Assembly (NCBI RefSeq): GCF_001612765.1
Contig: NZ_BDBB01000014.1
Span: 1 to 46,154 of the forward strand
Direction: 5' to 3'
Length of the DNA stretch: 46,154 nt
Origin: Nocardia arthritidis NBRC 100137
GTDB lineage: Bacteria > Actinomycetota > Actinomycetes > Mycobacteriales > Mycobacteriaceae
The notes beneath the pieces were generated by a model that made no database searches, was not told the DNA's origin, and saw only the letters and a program-made list of their open reading frames with translations. This document shows positions 1-7,992 of this stretch, piece by piece; the stretch's first letter is position 1; every line of letters starts with the position of its first letter. Made by a program: the position numbers and the translations under genes.

Positions 1-40
1 AAACCGGACTGAACCGGACCTTCTGTGAGGCAACTTTTCC

Positions 41-69
41 AGTCTAAGCAAGTAGTCCACCGAAGTCAA
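41..69 (-). promoter_or_regulatory. Strong sigma70-type promoter, probably of the rRNA operon lying off the left edge
   Basis: On the minus strand a TTGACT hexamer (69-64) and a TAGACT hexamer (46-41) are separated by exactly 17 bases. The bases after the -10, TAGACTGG...GTTGCC, resemble what I recall of the mycobacterial rrn promoter start region (TAGACTGGCAGGGTTGCC). It points out of the window, away from tyrS. The sequence shows the hexamers and spacing; the rRNA assignment is inference, because the 16S gene is outside the window. Confidence 0.75.
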
Positions 70-203
70 GACCATCGGATGATCTACATTGCACTGATCT
101 ACCAGGCGCTCCTCGTCCTACCTCGTTTCCCAGTCCATCCACTCGGCGTCTCCGCCTCGCTTCTCGGCTCCGGGTCGGTGTCCGTGTCGCTCTGACTTGG
201 ATA

Positions 204-232
204 AAGTTACGCGGCGGAAAACGCTACGTCAA
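204..232 (-). promoter_or_regulatory. Second, upstream promoter in tandem with the presumed rRNA promoter
   Basis: The minus strand carries TTGACG (232-227), a 17-base spacer and TAACTT (209-204). It lies about 160 bp upstream of the TTGACT/TAGACT promoter and on the same strand, an arrangement typical of rRNA operons with two or more tandem promoters. It is also downstream of the tyrS 3' hairpin, so it would not be read through from tyrS. The -10 is a weaker match than that of the proximal promoter. Confidence 0.55.
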
Positions 233-290
233 ATCGCCTGGACAAGCTGGCGTTTCCGCAGGTCAAGAGCATGTGATCGCAGTGATGAGG

Positions 291-320
291 GGCTTGAATC
301 ACACAGATGTGATTCAAGCC
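291..320 (-). terminator. Perfect 13-bp hairpin just downstream of tyrS
   Basis: GGCTTGAATCACA (291-303) pairs perfectly with 308-320 around a CAGA loop. It starts 11 bases after the tyrS stop codon. No U-tract follows, so it would be a U-less intrinsic terminator of the kind usual in high-GC actinobacteria. It would isolate tyrS transcription from the promoters further left. Confidence 0.7.
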
Positions 321-330
321 ACCGCGATCT

Positions 331-1617
331 TCATGCACCTGCCCGCAGAACCCCCGCGAGGTTCTTCTTCCCCCGCCGCAGGACGAGCCAGCGTCCGTGC
401 AGGTAGTCGGCATCCGCCGGGGTCCATTCGATATCGGAGATCTTCACGTTGTTCACCGAGGCGCCGCCTTCGTTCACCGCGCGCCGCGCGGCGCCGCGGC
501 TTTCGGACAAGCCGGTGGCGACGAGCAGATCCACGATGGTGCTCGGCTCGCCTGCTTTGACCTGCGCGACCTCACCGTCGACCGCCGCTTCGCGCAGGGC
601 CGCGCCGAGCGTCGCCTCGTCGAGCTCGCGGAGTTCACCGCGACCGAACAACGCCTGGCTGGCCAGCTGCACCGCGCGGGTATCGGCCTCGCCGTGCACC
701 AGGGTCGTCATCTCGGCGGCGAGCCTGCGCTGAGCTTCCCTGGCATGCGGGCGCTCTGCGGTCGCCCGCTCGAGTTCGTCGAGTTCCTCGCGGGACAGGA
801 AGGTGAACCAGCGCAGGTACCGCACCACATCGGCGTCGGCCGTGTTCACGAAGTACTGGTACCAGGCGTAGGGGCTGGTCATCTCGGGATCGAGCCACAG
901 GCTGCCGCCGCCGGTGGACTTGCCGAACTTCTTGCCGTCCGCGGAGGTCACCAGCGGAACGGTCAGGGCGTGCACGGACGCGCCGTCCACCCGGCGGTTG
1001 AGTTCGACGCCCGCGATGATGTTGCCCCACTGGTCGGAGCCGCCTACCTGCAGCGTGCAGCCGTAGTCGCGGCGCAACTGCAAGTAGTCGTTGGCCTGCA
1101 GGAGCATGTAGCTGAACTCGGTGTAGGAGATGCCCTCGCCGTCCAGCCGCCGCTTGATGGTGTCGCGCGCCAGCATGACGTTCACCGAGAAGTGCTTGCC
1201 GATGTCGCGCAGGAAGTCGACCGCGGTCAGCCGCCCGGTCCAGTCCATATTGTCGACGATGACCGCCCCGGTCGGCGAGTCGTCCAGGTCGACGAAACGC
1301 TCCAGCTGGGAGCGGATTCGCTCGGCCCAGCCCGCGACGGTGTCGGTGGAATTCATGGTCCGCTCGCCGACGTCGCGCGGGTCACCGATCAGCCCCGTGG
1401 CGCCACCGGCCAGCACGATGGGGCGGTGCCCGGCGCGCTGGAAACGCTTCAGGGCGAGCAACGGCACCAAGTGGCCCGCGTGCAAGCTGGCGGCGGTGGG
1501 ATCGAAGCCGGCATACAGGGTCAGCGACCCGGCGGCCGCCGCACGCAAGGCGTCCAGGTCGGTGGACTGCGCGATCAGCCCGCGCCAGGTCAGTTCGTCG
1601 ATGATGTCGCCGCTCAC
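331..1617 (-). CDS. tyrS: Tyrosyl-tRNA synthetase
   Basis: Charges tRNA-Tyr with tyrosine in the cytoplasm (class I aminoacyl-tRNA synthetase). The 428-residue protein has the usual length of bacterial TyrS. The HIGH-like signature is HAGH at residues 46-49, the KMSKS-like signature is KFGKS at about 230-234, and a C-terminal S4 RNA-binding domain follows (roughly 360-425). The start is GTG with an AGGA-containing ribosome binding site a few bases upstream. The gene sits next to mpg, as in mycobacteria, but here a broken doxX gene separates the two. A perfect hairpin follows the stop codon. No riboswitch or T-box is evident upstream. Confidence 0.97.
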   Translation of the reverse strand: MSGDIIDELTWRGLIAQSTDLDALRAAAAGSLTLYAGFDPTAASLHAGHLVPLLALKRFQRAGHRPIVLAGGATGLIGDPRDVGERTMNSTDTVAGWAERIRSQLERFVDLDDSPTGAVIVDNMDWTGRLTAVDFLRDIGKHFSVNVMLARDTIKRRLDGEGISYTEFSYMLLQANDYLQLRRDYGCTLQVGGSDQWGNIIAGVELNRRVDGASVHALTVPLVTSADGKKFGKSTGGGSLWLDPEMTSPYAWYQYFVNTADADVVRYLRWFTFLSREELDELERATAERPHAREAQRRLAAEMTTLVHGEADTRAVQLASQALFGRGELRELDEATLGAALREAAVDGEVAQVKAGEPSTIVDLLVATGLSESRGAARRAVNEGGASVNNVKISDIEWTPADADYLHGRWLVLRRGKKNLAGVLRAGA

Positions 1618-1684
1618 GCTGTCCTATCTTTCCGCACGGGGTCCGTTGCCTCGTGCGCACCTCAGTGTCGTGGCGCGGACGTTC

Positions 1685-1969
1685 TCAACGCGACAGGATT
1701 TCCCGCACCCCGGCGGGGCTGCCGCGCCGCTGGTAGGCGATCCAGGCGAACAACCCGGCAAGCACCAGGGGGAACGGCGCCAAGGCGGGGGCGCCCACCG
1801 ATCTCGTGGAAGATTCGCACGGCGTCGGACTGGCCGACCAGCTTCGGCAGGCCCGAGGCGATGATCAGGAACAGGCCGAGCAGGATCTGCAGTGTCCACA
1901 GGGCGCGATCGAGCCCTTGCCCGGGCGGGCGGCGGCAGGGGCGGTGCTGGTGGCGGCGATGGCGGTCAT
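1685..1969 (-). pseudogene. Remnant of a DoxX-family membrane protein gene
   Basis: No single frame is intact. An ATG at 1969 opens a short frame reading MTAIAATSTAPAAARPG that soon stops. The first DoxX helix (LDRALWTLQILLGLFLIIASG, continuing to FHEIG) is in another frame. The C-terminal helix (GAPALAPFPLVLAGLFAWIAYQRR, ending at 1685) is in a third. The middle two helices, some 60-70 residues of a normal DoxX protein, are missing between HEIG and GAPALAP. This indicates an internal deletion plus a one-base shift near the start. It lies between mpg and tyrS, which I recall as adjacent in mycobacteria. A sequencing error could explain one frameshift but not the deletion. Confidence 0.72.
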
Positions 1970-2074
1970 GTTCCTGTCTTTCAGGTCGGTCGCGCCGCGT
2001 CGGTGGCGCGTTCGACCGATAGGACGAGGCGTCGCGTGAACTCATCGCGCCGCGGTGAAACTTGCGGCGAGCGG

Positions 2075-2716
2075 TCAGGCCGGCTTCGCGGCGGGCAGTG
2101 GAGCACGCGGACTGCGCCGGTAGACCGACACCGCCCGCGAGCCCGGAAGCCAAAAACGCCACGGCAGGTCCGCCGCGCTGCTGACGCCGACGCGCGGACC
2201 ACTCGCGATTTCGGCGGGTTCGACCGGGCTGTGCAGCTCGAGCCGGATCGGCGACGCCGGATCGAACAGCGGGGTTCCGTAGTCGCTCAACGTGATTCCC
2301 AGCGCACTGCCGAGATTGCCCGGCCCACGGGCCGAGTCGAGATCGGAGCGGGCGCCGGGGCGGCGCTCGCGCACCGTCTCCAGTCCCTCGATCACCTCGC
2401 CGGAGCGGATCAGGGCGGCGCTGGCGATCCCATCCGGTCCGCTCGTCACATTGATACAGGTGTGCATGCCGTAGCTGAGGTAGACGTAGAGCACACCGGC
2501 GGGGCCGAACATTACGTCGTTGCGCTTGGTCCGGCCGCGTCCGGAATGCGAAGCCGGGTCCGGCCACGGTCCGGCCGGGTCTCCCCCGTAGGCCTCGACT
2601 TCGACTATCCGGACACCGACCGGGCCCGACCACAAGGTCGCCCCGAGCAGACGCCGGGCGGCAGCGGGTGGTTCGACGGCGAGCTCCTCGACAGGCTGGG
2701 CACACACAGCCGCCAT
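2075..2716 (-). CDS. mpg: DNA-3-methyladenine glycosylase (AAG/MPG family)
   Basis: Removes alkylated and deaminated purines (3-methyladenine, hypoxanthine) to start base excision repair. The 213-residue protein has the AAG family signatures: RLLG near the N-terminus, the catalytic-site segment VEVEAYGG.D (residues about 38-46), SHSGRGRTKRN, YVYLSYGMH and RGPGNLGSALG. The ATG start at 2716 puts the conserved ARRLLG at about residue 20, as expected. Gene order with tyrS matches Rv1688-Rv1689 of M. tuberculosis as I recall it. A gap of 191 bases separates it from the LtrA-like gene upstream, so it may have its own promoter. Confidence 0.93.
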   Translation of the reverse strand: MAAVCAQPVEELAVEPPAAARRLLGATLWSGPVGVRIVEVEAYGGDPAGPWPDPASHSGRGRTKRNDVMFGPAGVLYVYLSYGMHTCINVTSGPDGIASAALIRSGEVIEGLETVRERRPGARSDLDSARGPGNLGSALGITLSDYGTPLFDPASPIRLELHSPVEPAEIASGPRVGVSSAADLPWRFWLPGSRAVSVYRRSPRAPLPAAKPA

Positions 2717-2907
2717 TGTCCTCGACGGCTACGACAACGGTTCGCCCAGCCGCCCGGCGACCGTACCGCCCTCGGCGCGGGCAATCGCGCGGGTAGAAGC
2801 AACGCCGAGTGCGCGGCACGCGCTCGCGCGCGCAGGCCAGGACGCACGGCTACGAGCCGAAAACGCAAGTTCGCCCGAGGAAGCCGGACGGACGGCGACC
2901 ACGGCAC

Positions 2908-4053
2908 TCAGAAGTACGTACTGTGCTCGCCGGACCGCAGCGTGAGCAGGTCGTCGGCGATGACCGCGGCGTAGCCCACGACGACGATCGCGACCAATTG
3001 GGCCCACGACACCCAGAAGACGCCGATCGGCGTTGTCGCCGCCACCGCGAGCGCCGCGAGCAGCCGAGCCCATGGGCGCGGCAGCCGCAGGGTCAGGCGG
3101 AAGAAGAACTGGCCGAGGAAGTACAGCGCGACGCCGCCGGAGAGCGCGGCGGCTACGGCGACCGAGGTCGCTTCATCGCCGTGGGCGACGCTCATCTGAA
3201 TGCCCGCCGCGGCCACGATGACGCCGATCAGCAACGGGTACAGGGAGTAGCCGTAGGCCAGCAGGGCGGGCCGGGAACGTTCCCGGTCGGGCACCGCGGC
3301 CAGCGCGTGCTCGCCACGTTCGTCGTCGACACCGAAATACGCCCACCACAGGACGTAGGCCAGGCATAGGCCGAGGCCGACGGTGGCGATCAACTGCGGG
3401 GTGATCTTCTCCCCGGCCAGCCCGGCGCCGACGGCGACGATGGATTCGCCGATCGCGACGATCACGACCAGTCCGTGCCGCTCGCAGAAGTGGCCCGCTC
3501 GGACCACGAAGTCGCGTGTGTCGACCAGATAGGGGCTGATCACCTGCACCATGAACGCCACGGTCCAGCAGGCGTACTGCATCCAGCCGTGGACGAATCC
3601 GCCGGCCAGTACGAGCGCGGCGGCCAGGGCGTTGAGCGGCGCGAGCCGGCGGATCGCGATCGTCGCCGATGCGCCGCCCGCCGAGCCGAACAGCGCGGTG
3701 TGAACGGCGGTGACCAGGACGTATCCGAACCCGAACGCGATGCCGGTGCCGTGGAACGCATCCGGGATCGCCAAGGCGAGAACGAAGAACGCGAACATGC
3801 CCACCAGCAGCCAGGTCCGCCTGCTGGAACTGTTCGGAGCGACCTCGTTGGTGAGCCAGACGTAGCCGGAATACATCCACCAGACCAGTCCGAACAGCAA
3901 CGCGACCTGGGCGAGCGCCTGGAAACCCGGATGATGCGTGTAGACGTGCGAGAGCTGGGTGATGGTGAGGACGAAGACGAGATCGAAGAACAGTTCGAGC
4001 GTCGAGGCCCGCAACTGCCCGCCGTCGGCGGACAGGGCGCTCTGGTCGGTCAC
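2908..4053 (-). CDS. Low temperature requirement protein A (LtrA)-family membrane protein
   Basis: A 381-residue polytopic membrane protein with about ten hydrophobic segments. The N-terminal signature STLELFFDLVFVLTITQLSH followed by a WWMYSGYVWLTNE segment is typical of the bacterial LtrA family, whose molecular function is unknown; the name comes from a Listeria locus linked to growth in the cold. Start is GTG. It begins only 24 bases after the ECF41 sigma factor stop codon and on the same strand, so it is probably the third gene of the oxidoreductase-sigma factor operon. Confidence 0.85.
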   Translation of the reverse strand: MTDQSALSADGGQLRASTLELFFDLVFVLTITQLSHVYTHHPGFQALAQVALLFGLVWWMYSGYVWLTNEVAPNSSSRRTWLLVGMFAFFVLALAIPDAFHGTGIAFGFGYVLVTAVHTALFGSAGGASATIAIRRLAPLNALAAALVLAGGFVHGWMQYACWTVAFMVQVISPYLVDTRDFVVRAGHFCERHGLVVIVAIGESIVAVGAGLAGEKITPQLIATVGLGLCLAYVLWWAYFGVDDERGEHALAAVPDRERSRPALLAYGYSLYPLLIGVIVAAAGIQMSVAHGDEATSVAVAAALSGGVALYFLGQFFFRLTLRLPRPWARLLAALAVAATTPIGVFWVSWAQLVAIVVVGYAAVIADDLLTLRSGEHSTYF

Positions 4054-4077
4054 GTGTGGAGCCTAGAACGACCGCCG

Positions 4078-4968
4078 TCACCCCAGCGTGTCGGTGCCCA
4101 TGGAGAGACCCTTCAGCTTGTACGGGTTGACCTGGAATCGGAGGTTCTGGATCCGTCCGTCGGCGATGTCGTAGGTGAACACGGCCACGGGATTCCCGTC
4201 GATGAGCGCCAGCGCGCCGAGTTCACCGTTGATGTGCGCGGGTTCGAGCACGAATCCGGCGACGATCGGCTTGGCCAGCACGCCGAGTATCCAGCGCGCC
4301 ACGTGATCGGGGCCGTACAACGGCCGCCGCGCCGCGGTGACCACGCCGCCGCCGTCCGACCACGAGGTGACATCCGGGGCGAGCAGGTCCATCAGCGCGT
4401 TGAGGTCGCCGCCGGAACACGCGGCCATGAACCGGGCGGTGACATGGTCGCGCTCGGCCTTGTCGGTGTCGAAACGCGGTCGGCGGGATTGCACGTGCCG
4501 CTTGGCGCGGTGCGCGATCTGCCGGATCGCGGGCTCCGGCCGGTCCAGGGTCTCGGCGATCTCGGCGTGCGTGTAGCCGAAGACCTCGCGCAGCAGGAAG
4601 ACCGCCCGTTCGACGGGACCGAGTGTTTCCAGGACCACCAGCATCGCCGTGGAGACGGTGTCGGCCAATTCGGTCTCCTCGGCGATGTTAGGTGAGGTGA
4701 GCAACGGCTCGGGAAGCCAGGGCCCGACATAGCTCTCGCGGGTGGCCCTGGCCGAGGTGAGCCGGTTGAGCGACAGGTTGGTGACCGCGCGCACCAGGTA
4801 GGACTTGGGCTGACGCACCATGGAGTGGTCGGTCTCGTTCCACTTCAGCCAGGCGTCTTGAAGGACGTCCTCCGCGTCGGTGACGGTGCCCAGCATCCGG
4901 TACGCGGTGGCGAACAACAGACGCCGGTGCTCGAGAAAAGGGTCCTGCTCGGATGTCGGGTCGGCCAT
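4078..4968 (-). CDS. ECF41-group RNA polymerase sigma factor (SigJ-like)
   Basis: A 296-residue extracytoplasmic-function sigma factor. Region 2 is at about residues 10-75 (FATAYRMLGTVTDAEDVLQDAWLKW) and region 4 at about 115-170 (ERAVFLLREVFGYTHAEIAETL). A C-terminal SnoaL-like domain follows. Hallmarks of the ECF41 group are visible: WLPEPL in the linker, DGGG (WSDGGGVVTAARRPLYG) and the C-terminal NPxKL motif (VNPYKL). In this group the C-terminal extension controls activity instead of a separate anti-sigma factor. The start ATG lies 2 bases after the oxidoreductase stop, so the two are co-transcribed. A candidate ECF41 promoter precedes the operon. Confidence 0.92.
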   Translation of the reverse strand: MADPTSEQDPFLEHRRLLFATAYRMLGTVTDAEDVLQDAWLKWNETDHSMVRQPKSYLVRAVTNLSLNRLTSARATRESYVGPWLPEPLLTSPNIAEETELADTVSTAMLVVLETLGPVERAVFLLREVFGYTHAEIAETLDRPEPAIRQIAHRAKRHVQSRRPRFDTDKAERDHVTARFMAACSGGDLNALMDLLAPDVTSWSDGGGVVTAARRPLYGPDHVARWILGVLAKPIVAGFVLEPAHINGELGALALIDGNPVAVFTYDIADGRIQNLRFQVNPYKLKGLSMGTDTLG

Positions 4969-4970
4969 GG

Positions 4971-6143
4971 CTAGATTCTCCTGGTTGCGCGGCCACCTTC
5001 GGACAGCGTGACCGACACCGTCATCCGCTTGCTCAGCATGAAGACCGGCACCGGGCTGCTGCTGACGGTCTCCTTGTAGCGGACGGCGGCGCGTCCGGTC
5101 AGGTAGCCGCGGCGCGGACGGTCGTCGGCCTTGGTGAACTGGATGATCGCGTCCCCGCGGCCGAGGCTGACCGGCTGGTGGAAATAACCGAAGCGGAACG
5201 GCCGCACCCGCTTGCCGCGCAGCTGCCGCGCGATGACGTCCGCGGTGTAGGCGGCGGTCGGCATCCCGCTCTGGCAGGTGCCGTGGATCCGCCCCCACGC
5301 CTGGCGGACCGCGGCGGCGTCGCCGATGGCGTGGATCGTCGGGTGCGACACCGACTTCAGGGTCGGGTCGACCACGATCAACCCGTGCGGGTCGGTCTCG
5401 ATCCCGGCCTGCGCGGCCAATGGGGAGACGCGGACACCGGCCGTCCACAGCGTCAGGTCGGCGTGCACGAGTTCGCCGCCTGCCAGTTCGACCGCGTCAG
5501 GCAGCACCTTCACCACGGCCCGGCCGGTCTGCCGGGTGACACCGAGCCGATCGAGTGCCCGATGCAGGTAGGCGCGGGCCTTCGTGCCCATCATGGCGCC
5601 GGGCTCACCGTTGCTGATCAGGGTGACGCGCGCATCGGGATGGCTGTCGGCGATCTCGGCTGCCGCCTCGATGCCGGTCAAGCCGCCGCCGCAGACCGCG
5701 ACCGTGCCGCCGCGCGCCGCCACCTCGGCGAGGCGCTCGGCGAATCGGTGTGCGGTGGCGGGGTTGTCGAGGGTCCACGCATGGTCGGCGGCACCGGGCA
5801 CGATGCTCGTGTCCGCGGTGCTGCCCAGCGCGTAGATCAAATCGTCATAGGAAAGGCGAGTCGTACCGTCGACGGTCACCTCGCGACCCACCGGATCGAT
5901 GGCCGTGGCCCAGCCCTGGACGAAGGCGACGCCGGTGCCTTCCAGGAGCGCGGGGATCCGGTGGTCCGCCAGCTCTTGGCCCGCGGCCACCTGGTGCATG
6001 CGCAGGCGCTCGGTGAATCGCGCCGAGGGGTTGACCAGCGTGATCCGGACGTCCAGCGCACGGGTGCGCCTGGCCAGCCGCACGGCGGCCAGCATGCCGG
6101 TGTAGCCGCCGCCGAGGATGACGATCCTATGTGCGGTGTTCAT
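4971..6143 (-). CDS. NAD(P)/FAD-dependent oxidoreductase (NDH-2-like), ECF41 partner
   Basis: A 390-residue pyridine-nucleotide-disulfide oxidoreductase-type flavoprotein. The FAD-binding fold starts at once (RIVILGGGYTGMLAAVRLAR), the NAD(P)-binding fold is near residue 145 (TVAVCGGGLTGIEAAAEIA) and the second FAD contact is HAIGDAAAV near residue 295. It resembles type II NADH dehydrogenases, but membrane attachment is not evident. ECF41 sigma factor genes are typically linked to carboxymuconolactone decarboxylase, oxidoreductase or epimerase genes, and this fits the oxidoreductase class. It is first in the operon, 2 bases ahead of the sigma factor gene, and is the likely main target of that sigma factor. 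The substrate is unknown. Confidence 0.88.
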   Translation of the reverse strand: MNTAHRIVILGGGYTGMLAAVRLARRTRALDVRITLVNPSARFTERLRMHQVAAGQELADHRIPALLEGTGVAFVQGWATAIDPVGREVTVDGTTRLSYDDLIYALGSTADTSIVPGAADHAWTLDNPATAHRFAERLAEVAARGGTVAVCGGGLTGIEAAAEIADSHPDARVTLISNGEPGAMMGTKARAYLHRALDRLGVTRQTGRAVVKVLPDAVELAGGELVHADLTLWTAGVRVSPLAAQAGIETDPHGLIVVDPTLKSVSHPTIHAIGDAAAVRQAWGRIHGTCQSGMPTAAYTADVIARQLRGKRVRPFRFGYFHQPVSLGRGDAIIQFTKADDRPRRGYLTGRAAVRYKETVSSSPVPVFMLSKRMTVSVTLSEGGRATRRI

Positions 6144-6201
6144 GACAGTGCTCCAATGGTCGGGTCACCGAAACAGGGTTGGCGGATGGTGACGACCAGG
6201 G

Positions 6202-6228
6202 GACAGCTGACCGCCCCGGAACGTGACA
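6202..6228 (-). promoter_or_regulatory. Candidate ECF41-type promoter of the oxidoreductase-sigma factor operon
   Basis: The minus strand has TGTCACG (6228-6222), exactly 16 bases, then TGTC (6205-6202). The consensus I recall for ECF41 promoters is TGTCACA-N16-CGTC, so 6 of 7 and 3 of 4 bases agree with perfect spacing. It would give a leader of about 50 bases before the oxidoreductase start at 6143, implying autoregulation of the sigma factor. Confidence 0.6.
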
Positions 6229-6387
6229 CTCCATGATGTGTTCCGAGTCACATTCGACGGGCGCGGCCGGCCGAACGAATCCCGCGCGCACCCTGAGATC
6301 GCGGCACGGGTGTCAGGGGCGGGATCGGGGAGGAAATCGGGACGCTTCCGGATGTGTTGCGGCCCCGCGGATTTCTACTGTCGGTCC

Positions 6388-7905
6388 ATGTCTTCGGATT
6401 CCCGGCCGCGCAGGCGGTTGTTCCTCGTTCTCGGCTGCCTCGCGGCATTGCCGGTCCTGCTCCTCGGTGGTGTCGCCTGGGTGTACACCGGGGCGGCCGT
6501 ATCCACCGTGGGCAAGACGGAATTCCGGAACGAACTCGCCGTCCCCGCGCTGGCGCCGTCGCGGGTCGGCGCCGACGGCACGCGCACGTTCGAACTCGAC
6601 ATGCGCGCCGGGCAACGGGAGTTCCTTCCCGGCCGGGCCACGCAGACCTGGGGGTTCAACGGCGACTATCTCGGTCCGACACTGCGGGCGCGGCGCGGGG
6701 AGAAGGTGGCGGTGACCGTGCGCAACACCCTGCCGGAGGCCTCCACCGTGCACTGGCACGGCATGCACCTGCCCGCCGCGATGGATGGCGGCCCGCACCA
6801 GATGGTGGCGCCGGGCGCCGCTTGGACGCCGCAGTGGACCGTCGATCAACCCGCTGCGACGCTGTGGTACCACCCGCATCCACACGGCGCGACCGAAACC
6901 CACGTGCGCCGCGGACTTGCGGGCATGTTCCTGCTCGACGACGACGTATCCACCACCCTGGCGCTCCCCTCCACCTATGGCGTGGACGATCTGCCGGTGA
7001 TTGTGCAGGACGTGAAGTTCAACGGCGCGGCGCTCGACTCCTCCCACGGGATGTTCCGCGATATCGGTTTCCTCGGCGACCGGACCATGGTCAACGGCAC
7101 GCTCGCGCCGTACCGGAACGTCGGCGACGAACTCGTCCGGCTGCGCCTGCTCAACGCCTCCACCGCGCGGATCTACACCTTCGAATTCTCCGACGGGCGA
7201 CCGTTCGCCCTCGTCGCCACCGACGGCGGCTTGACCGAACGGCCGAGCACCCAGGATCGGCTGCGGTTGTCGCCGGGTGAGCGCGCCGAGATCGTGGTGC
7301 GGATGCGACCGGGCGAGCGCACCGTTTTGCGCTCCGGCGAACTCGACGCCGGACTCGATTTCTGGACACAGCGTTTCGCCGGGGGCGACGACACCTTCGA
7401 CATCCTGGAACTGCGCGCGGCCGAGACGCTGCGGCCGTCACCGGAACTGCCCGCGGTGCTGGCTCCTCCCAGCACCCCGGACGGCGGTGATTCGGTCCGG
7501 GAACGGAATTTCGACCTGAACCTCGCCGGGATCAACGGCACCCCGATGGTTATGGACCGGATCGATTTCGCGGTGACGCGCGGCACCACGGAGACGTGGG
7601 TGGTGCGCAACGGCGACGGCATGCTGCACAACTTCCACATCCACGACGTGCAATTCCGCGTGCTCGCGGTGGACGACGCCCCGCCACCGGCGGCGGCGTT
7701 GACCGGCCCGAAGGACACCGTCTTCCTGCCGCCGGGCAGCACGGTGCGATTGGCCATGCGCTTCGACGGCCCGGCCGATCCGGACGCGCCCTACATGTAC
7801 CACTGCCACCTGCTCTGGCACGAAGACCTCGGAATGATGGGCCAGTTCGTCGTCGTGAACCCGGGCCAGGCACCGGGGACCCCACCGGCGCACCACGGCC
7901 ACTGA
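6388..7905 (+). CDS. Membrane-anchored multicopper oxidase
   Basis: A 505-residue three-domain multicopper oxidase (laccase/CueO/copper-resistance type) that couples substrate oxidation to O2 reduction outside the membrane. An N-terminal basic stretch (RPRRRLF) and one hydrophobic segment (about 12-35) suggest a signal anchor. All four copper motifs are present: HWHGMH (122-127), HPHPHG (162-167), HNFHIH (414-419) and HCHLLWHEDLGMM (472 onward), with Met483 as the probable type 1 axial ligand. The ATG at 6388 was chosen because the signal anchor follows directly; the open frame extends 55 codons further upstream but without protein-like content. It diverges from the ECF41 operon. Likely role: copper tolerance or oxidation of a phenolic or metal substrate. 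Confidence 0.93.
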   Translation: MSSDSRPRRRLFLVLGCLAALPVLLLGGVAWVYTGAAVSTVGKTEFRNELAVPALAPSRVGADGTRTFELDMRAGQREFLPGRATQTWGFNGDYLGPTLRARRGEKVAVTVRNTLPEASTVHWHGMHLPAAMDGGPHQMVAPGAAWTPQWTVDQPAATLWYHPHPHGATETHVRRGLAGMFLLDDDVSTTLALPSTYGVDDLPVIVQDVKFNGAALDSSHGMFRDIGFLGDRTMVNGTLAPYRNVGDELVRLRLLNASTARIYTFEFSDGRPFALVATDGGLTERPSTQDRLRLSPGERAEIVVRMRPGERTVLRSGELDAGLDFWTQRFAGGDDTFDILELRAAETLRPSPELPAVLAPPSTPDGGDSVRERNFDLNLAGINGTPMVMDRIDFAVTRGTTETWVVRNGDGMLHNFHIHDVQFRVLAVDDAPPPAAALTGPKDTVFLPPGSTVRLAMRFDGPADPDAPYMYHCHLLWHEDLGMMGQFVVVNPGQAPGTPPAHHGH

Positions 7906-7947
7906 CTCCCCGACCGACGCTCTTGCCTGTTCAGTGCGGGCGCGCTA

Positions 7948-7983
7948 AATTCATCACATAGTGAATTCAACGCTCGATGAATT
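7948..7983. promoter_or_regulatory. Two interlocked 20-bp dyads upstream of the ABC exporter operon (candidate TetR operator)
   Basis: AATTCA-N8-TGAATT occurs at 7948-7967 and again at 7964-7983. The second copy shares the central TGAATTCA of the first, giving a 16-base period. The pair lies 9 bases before the GTG start of the ATPase gene. A TetR-family gene ends this operon, so this is the natural site for autoregulation. The dyads are seen directly; the binding protein is inferred. Confidence 0.68.
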
Positions 7984-7992
7984 GAGGCGACC

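Noticed and set aside
397..2022. Long plus-strand frame opposite tyrS
   Set aside because: Composition artefact of high GC. The minus strand encodes a complete tyrosyl-tRNA synthetase with all motifs.
6223..6387. N-terminal extension of the multicopper oxidase
   Set aside because: The 55 extra codons overlap the candidate ECF41 promoter, lack protein-like composition and would bury the signal anchor.
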